From Bradyrhizobiaceae bacterium (GTDB lineage Bacteria > Pseudomonadota > Alphaproteobacteria > Rhizobiales > Hyphomicrobiaceae): a stretch of DNA of 5,008 nucleotides. The notes under the pieces are model-generated. The model searched no databases and was not told where the DNA came from. It worked only from the letters and a program-made list of their open reading frames with translations. The position numbers were made by a program, and so were the translations under genes. Where the stretch lies: positions 1 through 5,008 of the forward strand of contig CANJPN010000488.1 in NCBI GenBank assembly GCA_947475855.1, read 5' to 3'. How positions within the stretch are numbered: the first letter of the stretch is position 1; each line of letters begins with the position of its first letter. Of this stretch, positions 1-5,008 are shown piece after piece.

Positions 1-95
1 CCGCGCGCCGCCACGGCGACGACCGGGTGCACGAGCCCATCCGCGCCTGGGAATACTACGTCGGCGTCGTCGAAGGCCGCATCCGAGTTGGTTAA
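1..95 (+). CDS. C-terminal end of an unidentified protein (partial)
   Basis: The frame starting at base 3 is open from the left edge to a TAA at 93-95 and encodes 30 residues, including HEPIRAWEYYVGVVEGRI. The other two plus-strand frames are also open here. This one is preferred because its amino-acid mix looks like a folded protein (balanced acidic, aromatic and aliphatic residues), whereas the others are runs of Arg/Pro or Thr/Ser typical of shadow frames in GC-rich DNA. I do not recognise the family from this fragment and assign no function. No hairpin followed by a T run is evident just after the stop. The next gene starts about 215 bases downstream with its own strong ribosome binding site, so the two are probably not tightly coupled. 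Confidence 0.5.
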   Translation, partial: ARRHGDDRVHEPIRAWEYYVGVVEGRIRVG

Positions 96-294
96 ACTTG
101 GTGGACTTCTTGCAGTACCTGACAGTCGCCTGACCTGAAGCTGAAATTGCTCGAGCTGGGTCACGGCTCCGCCGTTCTTTGTCCCGAGTTTCCTGCGACG
201 GATGAGCTCGGCATGCTACGTTGTTCTTACCTCTCGGAGCACACGGAAGCCATCCGGACGCGAGGGGGGATCAGGGGAGCTGTGTTTCGTCGCC

Positions 295-300
295 AGGAGG
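295..300 (+). promoter_or_regulatory. Shine-Dalgarno site that fixes the GTG start of the Gly-rich protein
   Basis: AGGAGG lies 9 bases before the GTG at 310. It is a near-perfect ribosome binding site. It decides the start: the same frame also has an ATG at 202, but that would add 36 residues in front of a clean signal peptide and has no comparable site ahead of it. Confidence 0.85.
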
Positions 301-309
301 AATCCAACC

Positions 310-756
310 GTGATCAAGAAGGTGCTTTCAATTCTGGCTGTCGCGTTGACAGTCATGCTGGTGCTGCCGCCTGAGCCAGCCGACGCCCGGCGTGGCGGTG
401 GAGGCGGAGGTGGTGGTGGCTTTCGTGGAGGTGGAGGTGGCGGAGGCGGCGGCGGCGCCTTCCGCGGCGGCGGTGGCGGCGGTTTTCGCGCTATGAGCGT
501 GGCCCGTGCACCGGCATTCCGAGCAGGCCCCGCTTTCCGTTCTGGCCCAGTGTTCCGGCCTGGCCCAGTGTTCCGTCCAAGTCCAGTGTTCCGTCGCCCA
601 ATCTCGGTTTACCGCCCCGTGCACATCGTGCGCCGTGCCTACAGCCCGGTCTATATCGCGGGCGTTGGGAGATGCGAGTGGCTTCGCCGCCGCGCACTGG
701 CTACCGGTTCGTCATACTGGTGGAGGCGTTACCGCATTTGCCGCGGCTGGTATTGA
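310..756 (+). CDS. small secreted Gly-rich protein with F-R repeats and conserved-looking Cys/Trp C-terminus
   Basis: The product is 148 residues, starting at GTG 310. Residues 1-26 form a typical Sec signal peptide: MIKK, a hydrophobic core of Leu/Val/Ala, and an A-D-A cleavage motif just before RRGG. The mature part has three zones. Residues 27-60 are poly-Gly blocks split by FR pairs. Residues 69-98 are about five six-residue repeats of the type VFRPGP. Residues 121-148 form a compact tail, CEWLRRRALATGSSYWW, then RRYRIC near the end. The only two cysteines of the mature protein, 122 and 144, flank this tail and could form a disulphide after export. The protein is very basic because of its many Arg residues. 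From memory, short secreted proteins with a similar Cys/TGS-YWW-RY-Cys tail occur in Rhizobiales, but I know no proven function. The gene appears monocistronic, with a terminator 15 bases after its stop. I could not identify a convincing promoter in the 214 bases upstream (96-309). Confidence 0.85.
   Translation: MIKKVLSILAVALTVMLVLPPEPADARRGGGGGGGGGFRGGGGGGGGGGAFRGGGGGGFRAMSVARAPAFRAGPAFRSGPVFRPGPVFRPSPVFRRPISVYRPVHIVRRAYSPVYIAGVGRCEWLRRRALATGSSYWWRRYRICRGWY
542..595 (+). repeat. three tandem 18-bp units inside the Gly-rich protein gene
   Basis: Units at 542-559, 560-577 and 578-595 share the core CCAGTGTTCCG. The first two differ only at the second-last base. The third differs from the second at three or four bases near its start. 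Each unit encodes one VFR-containing hexapeptide, so the array keeps the reading frame. A more diverged unit may precede it at about 524-541. The near-identity of the first two units at the DNA level suggests recent duplication by slippage or unequal recombination. Confidence 0.8.
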
Positions 757-771
757 GGCCTCTGCCAATAG

Positions 772-807
772 AAAAGGGCCACGGCGACATTCGCTGGGGC
801 CCTTTTT
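772..807. terminator. hairpin terminator between convergent genes, probably bidirectional
   Basis: The arm AAAAGGGCC (772-780) pairs perfectly with GGCCCTTTT (798-806), and the T run continues to 807. Inside the loop a second stem forms (GCGA 784-787 with TCGC 791-794, three-base loop), so the whole element can fold as one long hairpin. It sits 15 bases after the stop of the Gly-rich gene on the plus strand and 37 bases after the stop of mbfA on the minus strand. The A run on its left side gives a U run for minus-strand transcripts too, so it can plausibly end both. Confidence 0.85.
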
Positions 808-843
808 CTGTTGGAAGTTGGAAGTTGAAGCACCTGGCCTGCG

Positions 844-1812
844 CTAATGGCCGCCGCCGAAACTGCCGATGAATACGCCGACGCCGAACACGATCAGACC
901 ACCCACGACCACCTCGAATGCCGCCCGCATGAAACGCGTGTCCATGTAGCGGGCCCTGATCCATGCGATCATCCAAAGCTCGATCAGCACGACTGCGATC
1001 GCCAAAGTCGTCGCCGTCTTGAAGTCCGTCAAGAGATACGGCAGCGTATGGAACACGCCGCCGAACGTGGTCATTGCGCCGGTGATGATGCCGCGCATCA
1101 GCGGCCGTCCGCGGCCGGTAAGCGACCCATCGTCTGACAAGGCTTCGGCAAACCCCATCGACACGCCTGCGCCGATCGCAGCAGCCATGCCCACCAGGAA
1201 GGTTTCCCACGAACTGTGGGTTGCGAACGCTGCAGCAAACAAAGGTGCCAGGGTCGACACGGAGCCGTCCATGAGACCGGCAAGACCCGGCTGCACGATC
1301 TGCAGCACGAACATCCGCCGCTGGACCTCGGCCTCCTCGGCGCGTGCGTCTTTCGTCAGATGCGTCTCACCGAGTTTCTGCGCCAGACTGACGTGCTGCG
1401 CCTCAGCCGCTGCCAGATCTCCGAGCAGCTTGCGGATGTCGGTATCGGTAGCCCGCTCGAGCGCGCGCTCGTAGAACTGACGCGTCTCGTACTCGATTGC
1501 TTCGGCCTGCTGCCGCACCTTCTCCAGGCCAAGCGGTCGCGCCATCCAGATCGGTTCGTGCGTGACGAACCCTTTGACATCCTGCCTCCGGATCAGCGGA
1601 ATGTGCTGGCCGAACTTGCGCCGGAAAAGATCGATGAGCCAACGCCTGTGCTCGTTCTCCTCTTCCGCCATCTCCGCAAAGACATTGGCGGAAGCCGGAA
1701 ACGACTCGCTCAGGCCCTCGGCATATTCGCCGTAGATTCTGCCGTGCTCTTCTTCCAGCGAGATTGCAAGCGCGAGGATCTCACGCGGCTCCAGTTCGGC
1801 GAACGATTTCAC
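844..1812 (-). CDS. mbfA: MbfA-type membrane ferritin / iron exporter (erythrin-VIT1 fusion)
   Basis: The product is 322 residues, starting at GTG 1812 with GGAGG 9 bases upstream and ending at TAG 844-846. The N-terminal half (about 1-165) is a ferritin-like helical bundle. Candidate di-iron ligands are a Glu in the E20-E22 cluster before H23, E52 and H55 (ENEH), E107, and E137 and H140 (EAQH). The C-terminal half (about 170-320) is a VIT1/CCC1-type membrane domain. It contains the motif LAGLMDGSVSTLAP (177-190), the Gly-rich segment IGAGVSMGFAEALSDD (213-228), and hydrophobic stretches near 170-198, 203-222, 240-260, 268-287 and 298-318. This domain order is that of MbfA, an inner-membrane protein in Bradyrhizobium and Agrobacterium that exports iron and protects against iron and peroxide stress; its ferritin domain is thought to bind cytoplasmic iron. 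The length matches the family. The upstream Irr-type palindrome fits known Irr control of mbfA. The gene is divergent from hrpB and appears monocistronic. Confidence 0.93.
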   Translation of the reverse strand: MKSFAELEPREILALAISLEEEHGRIYGEYAEGLSESFPASANVFAEMAEEENEHRRWLIDLFRRKFGQHIPLIRRQDVKGFVTHEPIWMARPLGLEKVRQQAEAIEYETRQFYERALERATDTDIRKLLGDLAAAEAQHVSLAQKLGETHLTKDARAEEAEVQRRMFVLQIVQPGLAGLMDGSVSTLAPLFAAAFATHSSWETFLVGMAAAIGAGVSMGFAEALSDDGSLTGRGRPLMRGIITGAMTTFGGVFHTLPYLLTDFKTATTLAIAVVLIELWMIAWIRARYMDTRFMRAAFEVVVGGLIVFGVGVFIGSFGGGH

Positions 1813-1821
1813 TTAGGGATG

Positions 1822-1826
1822 CCTCC
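1822..1826 (-). promoter_or_regulatory. Shine-Dalgarno site of mbfA
   Basis: On the minus strand GGAGG stands 9 bases before the GTG at 1812. This supports the GTG start, giving a product that begins MKSFAELEPREI, over any in-frame start further in. Confidence 0.8.
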
Positions 1827-1840
1827 AGCGACTCGACTGC

Positions 1841-1869
1841 TGTTTAGAACAGTTCCAAAAGCTACTCAA
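1841..1869 (-). promoter_or_regulatory. candidate mbfA promoter overlapping the Irr box
   Basis: Reading the minus strand, TTGAGT (1869-1864) could be a -35 element. TAAACA (1846-1841) could be a -10 element at a 17-base spacing. The palindrome at 1843-1859 would then cover the spacer and part of the -10, a position expected to block RNA polymerase. The boxes match the general consensus only loosely, so the exact promoter is tentative. Confidence 0.35.
1843..1859. promoter_or_regulatory. iron control element (ICE), likely Irr-binding site
   Basis: TTTAGAA CAG TTCCAAA is an inverted repeat of 7-base arms around 3 bases, with one mismatch in the right arm (TTCCAAA instead of TTCTAAA). This agrees with the ICE described for the haem-responsive Fur-family regulator Irr in Rhizobiales, TTTAGAA-N3-TTCTAAA. 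It lies 31-47 bases before the mbfA start codon. In this group Irr accumulates under low iron and represses iron storage and export genes such as mbfA, so the expected effect is repression of mbfA when iron is scarce. The site is 167 bases from the hrpB start on the other side; an effect on hrpB is possible but not indicated. Confidence 0.8.
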
Positions 1870-2025
1870 TGCTGCCCGTCGCGTCGAAGCGTGATACCGC
1901 CAATCGCAAGGACAAAAGCTCGATCTTGTCACGCATCGAGGGCCCGCGAGCACGCTTTGGCCCGAGAAGCTTGGGACAAAAGGTGCTATTTCCCACACGC
2001 AATTCTGGACCACGCCGCCGAAATC

Positions 2026-4503
2026 ATGCCGCAACTCCAAGACAGTTTGCCTATCGACGCCGTCCGCGACGACATACTTGCCGCGCTTGGCAGCCATGCG
2101 AGCGCTGTCTTGGTGGCACCGCCGGGCGCTGGCAAAACGACCCGTGTGCCGTTGTGGCTGGCGGATCAGCCCTGGCTGAAGGGGCAGAAAGTCCTCGTTC
2201 TGGAACCGCGTCGGCTCGCGGCGCGAGGTGCGGCAGAGCGCATGGCTCAGACGCTTGGCGAGCGGGTCGGTGAACACGTCGGCCTAAGGGCGCGCCTTAC
2301 TTCCTTGATCGGCCCGAAAACCCGCATTGAGGTCGTGACGGAGGGCGTGTTCACACGCATGATCCTCGACGATCCTTCGCTTGAAGGTATCGGAGCGGTG
2401 CTGTTCGACGAATTTCATGAGCGCTCGCTCGATGCCGACCTCGGCCTCGCCTTCGCGCTCGATTCGCAGCGCGGCTTGCGCGACGATCTCCGCCTGCTGG
2501 TGATGTCCGCGACGCTCGATCAGGGCCGCGTTGCGGATTTGTTGGGCGACGCCACCCCGCGGATCGCTTGCGAGGGGCGCAGCTTTCCGGTCGAGACGCG
2601 CTATCTCGGCCGTGATCCGGCAGCGCGCTTCGAAGACCAGGTGGTGTCGGCGGTGATGCGTGCCCTCGACGAAGAGGAAGGCTCCGTACTGGCTTTCCTG
2701 CCCGGCCAGGCAGAAATCCGCCGTGTCGCTGAGCGTCTGGAGCAGCGCACTGCCACGCGGCAAGGCGTCGACCTGGCTCCACTTTATGGCGCGATGGAGA
2801 TGACGGACCAGGATCGCGCGGTGGCTCCCGCACCGCCTGGTCGCCGTAAGGTGGTGCTCGCGACCTCGATCGCCGAAACGTCGTTGACGATCGAAGGTGT
2901 CCGCGTCGTGATCGATTCCGGCCTCGCCCGGGTGCCACGCTTCGAGCCGGGCTCGGGTCTGACGCGATTGGCGACGGTCCGGGTGTCCCGCGCAGCGGCC
3001 GACCAGCGCCGTGGACGCGCGGGCCGCCTGGAGCCTGGCATTTGCTATCGGCTGTGGTCGGAGCCGGAAACGCAGAGCCTGTCGGCCTTCGCCGAGCCTG
3101 AGATCCGCAGCGCCGACCTTTCCGGTCTGCTGCTCGATTGCGCGACGTGGGGGGTGACCGATCCGGGGACCTTGAGCTGGCTCGATCCGCCGCCCGCGGC
3201 CGCCGTTTCAGCTGCCCGCGACGAGCTTGTCGCCGCTGGCGCGCTTGAAGCTGACGGCCAATTGACGCCGGTCGGCCGGAGTGCCGCCCGGCTTCCTTTG
3301 CCCCCGCGACTTGCGGTGATGTTGCTCGAGGCCGCCACATTGGGCCAGCACGAGGCTGCTGCCGATATTGCCGCCGTCCTCGTTGAGCGGGGCCTGGGCG
3401 GCAACGACTGCGACATCGACCGACGGCTCTCGGGCTTTCGCGCTGATCGCGGCCGCCGGGCACAGGACATGCGCAGGCTTGCTCGAGGTTGGGCGAAGAC
3501 TGCGGCCGGCAATGCACCCCGCGTCGGCGCGCGCCGGCCGATGTCGACAGCGGCCCTTCTCGCGCGAGCCTTTCCCGACCGCATCGCGAAATTGCGTGAC
3601 AATGCAGGTCACTATCTGCTGGCCAACGGCCGTGGCGCGCGCCTCGGCGACGGTGACCCCTTGGCCCGGGCGGCGTTCCTCGTTGTGGCTGAGATGACCG
3701 GTACCGCCGCTGCGAGCCGAATTGTCCTTGCAGCAGAATTGGCCGAGGCCGAATTGATGGAGATCGCCGACGACCGCATCGTGACCGACGACGTGATGGC
3801 GTTCGATCCAGCCGCCGGCCAGGTCCGCGGCCGGCGCATCAGGCGTCTTGGCGCCATCACGCTTGCCGCGGAGCCGAGAAGGGTCGAGCGGGGCGAAGCT
3901 GCCCAGCAGGCGCTGGCGGACGGTATTGTGAAGATGGGCATATCGCGACTGCCCTGGACGCGCCATCTTGAGCAACTGCGCCAGCGCGTCGCATTTTTGC
4001 GCGGCGCGGAGCTTGAAGTCTGGCCCGATCTTTCCGACGAAATTTTGCAGCAGACGGCAACTGAATGGCTGCAACCGTTTCTTGCCGGCAAGACGTCGCT
4101 TTCGGAAATTACCTCGGAGGAACTTGGTTTCGCGCTCGCCAGGCTTATGCCGGGGAATGGCCACCAGCGGCTCGAATCCGAAGCGCCCTCGCACTTCGAA
4201 GCGCCTACCGGGAATAGATTCGCGGTCGACTATATGGCCCAGGGAGGACCGCAGGTTTCAATCCGTGTTCAGGAGCTGTTCGGCATTACCGAGCATCCCG
4301 CGGTCGGGCGATCTAGAATTCCTCTTACATTCGAATTGCTTTCTCCCGCCCACCGGCCGATTCAGATAACACGGGACTTGCCGGGCTTCTGGAAGGGGTC
4401 TTGGCGTGATGTCCGTGCTGACCTTCGCGGCCGATACCCCAAGCATGAATGGCCCGAGAACCCCGCGGCTGCGAAGCCCACCGCGCGGGCGAAGCCGCGT
4501 TAG
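2026..4503 (+). CDS. hrpB: ATP-dependent helicase HrpB
   Basis: The product is 825 residues, a normal length for HrpB. It has the DEAH/RHA superfamily 2 core: motif I APPGAGKTT (31-39, catalytic K37), motif Ia LEPRR (59-63), motif II as DEFH (128-131, the usual HrpB form), motif III SAT (161-163), motif V ATSIAETSLTIEG with IDSG (279-299), and motif VI QRRGRAGR (327-334) with its arginine fingers. A helicase-associated domain follows (about 355-470). The C-terminus carries the HrpB-specific domain, with FAVDYMAQGGPQVSIRVQE (732-750), LPGFWKGSW (785-793) and GRYPKHEWPENP (802-813), ending in a short Ala/Lys/Arg tail. The family has RNA-dependent NTPase/helicase features; its physiological role in bacteria is poorly known. 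ATG 2026 is chosen because it places motif I about 30 residues from the N-terminus, as in relatives. The frame is open far upstream but there it runs antisense to mbfA. No clear Shine-Dalgarno site precedes the ATG, so the start is less certain than the gene. Confidence 0.95.
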   Translation: MPQLQDSLPIDAVRDDILAALGSHASAVLVAPPGAGKTTRVPLWLADQPWLKGQKVLVLEPRRLAARGAAERMAQTLGERVGEHVGLRARLTSLIGPKTRIEVVTEGVFTRMILDDPSLEGIGAVLFDEFHERSLDADLGLAFALDSQRGLRDDLRLLVMSATLDQGRVADLLGDATPRIACEGRSFPVETRYLGRDPAARFEDQVVSAVMRALDEEEGSVLAFLPGQAEIRRVAERLEQRTATRQGVDLAPLYGAMEMTDQDRAVAPAPPGRRKVVLATSIAETSLTIEGVRVVIDSGLARVPRFEPGSGLTRLATVRVSRAAADQRRGRAGRLEPGICYRLWSEPETQSLSAFAEPEIRSADLSGLLLDCATWGVTDPGTLSWLDPPPAAAVSAARDELVAAGALEADGQLTPVGRSAARLPLPPRLAVMLLEAATLGQHEAAADIAAVLVERGLGGNDCDIDRRLSGFRADRGRRAQDMRRLARGWAKTAAGNAPRVGARRPMSTAALLARAFPDRIAKLRDNAGHYLLANGRGARLGDGDPLARAAFLVVAEMTGTAAASRIVLAAELAEAELMEIADDRIVTDDVMAFDPAAGQVRGRRIRRLGAITLAAEPRRVERGEAAQQALADGIVKMGISRLPWTRHLEQLRQRVAFLRGAELEVWPDLSDEILQQTATEWLQPFLAGKTSLSEITSEELGFALARLMPGNGHQRLESEAPSHFEAPTGNRFAVDYMAQGGPQVSIRVQELFGITEHPAVGRSRIPLTFELLSPAHRPIQITRDLPGFWKGSWRDVRADLRGRYPKHEWPENPAAAKPTARAKPR

Positions 4504-4927
4504 ACGAAAGCGCGGAGATTTGAAAAAATACTATTACTATCAGTGCTGTGGAGGCTATTCGGTCGAGATTTTATCTTCCATTTTTCATGTTATAGGCAAG
4601 ATTGGTATTTCAATGGCTGCGGATATGATGGGAATTCATGGGAAATGATTATTTACTATCTCAATAGATTTTGCAATGATGTGCGTGCCTCAGGTGTTTG
4701 GTGCTGGTAATGGCGTGATGTCGTTGATGTGATTTTCTCTGTTCAGTTTTTGTTGGGTCGATTTCTGGGCCTGAAAATTCAACGGGTTGTTGGGTTCGGC
4801 GCCTCGCGTGGTGGCCGGCCGGCCAGGTTATGTGAGCGGCCAAAGGCGAGGCCATTCGTCTTGGCTCTGTTCCGCCAGAATGTTGTGCGACCTTGCTGAC
4901 CAGTGATTTGGCGGCAGGATGGACACG
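4504..4927. other. 424-base non-coding stretch between hrpB and the transposase gene, with AT-rich left half
   Basis: No convincing gene is present. Bases 4521-4680 contain 54 G+C of 160 (about 34%), far below the GC-rich coding DNA on either side; from about 4780 the composition returns to GC-rich. A frame from TTG 4520 to TGA 4648 would encode 42 residues beginning LKKYYYYQCCGG. The only Shine-Dalgarno-like bases (GGAG 4514-4517) are just 2 bases from that TTG, too close to support it. No obvious hairpin terminator for hrpB was found right after its stop. A perfect 12-bp palindrome, GGCCGGCCGGCC, lies at 4813-4824. The right-hand part probably belongs to the insertion sequence whose transposase starts at 4928. 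Confidence 0.7.
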
Positions 4928-5008
4928 ATGAAAGCGCAGGATTTCCGGGCACTTGTCGAGCGGTTGGGCGACCTCAGCGAGGTTCAACGCGAGGCGCTGG
5001 TCGAGGCG
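4863..5008 (+). mobile_element. left part of a probable IS1595-family insertion sequence (boundary tentative)
   Basis: A transposase-like gene begins at 4928 and continues past the window. IS1595-family elements usually have a short leader before the transposase. The sequence GGCTCTGTTCCGCCAG starting at 4863, 65 bases ahead of the start codon, begins with GG as many IS ends do, and is offered as a possible left terminal repeat. The right end is not in the window, so neither the inverted repeat nor the target duplication can be tested. The true left end could lie further upstream, anywhere after 4503. Confidence 0.4.
4928..5008 (+). CDS. N-terminus of an IS1595-family (ISXO2-like) transposase (partial)
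   Basis: The 27 visible codons begin MKAQDFRALVERLGDLSEV and continue QREALVEA with no stop to the window edge. A start of the form M-K-A-x-(D/E)-F-R-x-L-(V/L)-x-x-(L)-G-x-L-(S/T)-x-x-Q-R matches my memory of rhizobial ISXO2-like transposases. In these a zinc-ribbon (paired CxxC) follows, then a DDE-type catalytic domain (DDE with N or H/K variants). Neither is visible here, so the family call rests on the N-terminal helix alone. ATG 4928 is preferred over the in-frame ATG at 4919 because AGGA (4916-4919) sits 8 bases before it, while nothing suitable precedes 4919. The gene is co-oriented with hrpB, 424 bases downstream. Whether it is intact cannot be judged. Confidence 0.65.
   Translation, partial: MKAQDFRALVERLGDLSEVQREALVEA

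Noticed and set aside
202..309. 36-residue N-terminal extension of the Gly-rich protein from ATG 202
   Set aside because: The GTG at 310 has an AGGAGG 9 bases upstream and opens directly into a signal peptide. The extension would bury that signal and has no good ribosome binding site.
394..486. GGN-rich tract as a possible non-coding repeat or G-quadruplex region
   Set aside because: The tract is explained as codons for the poly-Gly blocks of the secreted protein. Separate structural significance cannot be supported from sequence alone.
1216..2025. Open frame extending hrpB upstream by 270 codons, for a 1095-residue protein
   Set aside because: Most of the extension is antisense to the well-supported mbfA gene and crosses its Irr box and ribosome binding site. 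It has no helicase-like content, and HrpB relatives begin about 30 residues before the Walker A motif, as ATG 2026 does.
1813..2025. Promoter for hrpB in the divergent spacer
   Set aside because: Several weak TTGNNN and TAT-like hexamers occur, but none has both good boxes at proper spacing, so no specific promoter is called.
1813..2277. 154-residue minus-strand frame overlapping the mbfA-hrpB spacer and the hrpB 5' end
   Set aside because: It covers the promoter region of mbfA and the Walker A region of hrpB, has low-complexity Ser/Arg composition, and would end right at the mbfA start.
2351..3517. 388-residue minus-strand frame opposite hrpB, and a 328-residue one at 3208-4194
   Set aside because: Both are Arg/Pro/Ala/Ser-rich shadow frames of GC-rich DNA, lie wholly inside hrpB, and resemble no known family.
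4661..4987. 108-residue minus-strand frame opposite the transposase start
   Set aside because: It overlaps the better-supported transposase N-terminus, spans the GC-to-AT composition break, and its His/Arg/Pro-rich composition is typical of a non-coding frame.

Overview
The window looks like ordinary chromosome of an alphaproteobacterium of the order Hyphomicrobiales (Rhizobiales), perhaps of the Bradyrhizobium group. This rests on the high GC of the coding parts, an erythrin-VIT1 fusion protein of the MbfA type, an upstream palindrome that fits the iron control element bound by the rhizobial regulator Irr, and a small secreted Gly-rich protein of a kind I associate with these bacteria. The genus is an inference.

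Layout. Bases 1-95 hold the last 30 codons of an unidentified plus-strand gene. After about 215 non-coding bases comes a single secreted Gly-rich protein (310-756, +), closed by a strong hairpin terminator at 772-807. The terminator lies between two convergent genes and appears usable from both sides. Next is mbfA on the minus strand (844-1812), a membrane ferritin / iron exporter. A 213-base divergent spacer (1813-2025) carries the likely Irr box and mbfA promoter. It is followed by hrpB (2026-4503, +), a complete DEAH/RHA-type helicase of 825 residues.

Downstream of hrpB the character changes. A 424-base stretch has no convincing gene. Its first part is strikingly AT-rich (54 G+C in the 160 bases 4521-4680, about 34%). 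At 4928 a gene begins whose first 27 codons resemble the N-terminus of an IS1595-family (ISXO2-like) transposase; it runs off the right edge. The right end of the window is therefore probably the left part of an insertion sequence, with its outer boundary unresolved.

The genes do not form one pathway. mbfA is probably an iron-controlled single gene, hrpB is a stand-alone helicase gene, and the Gly-rich protein is an envelope or secreted protein of unknown role. I found no tRNA, rRNA, CRISPR array or defence system, and nothing that convincingly amounts to a new biological system. The most informative elements are the Irr box, the small Gly-rich secreted protein, and the AT-rich junction beside the mobile element.
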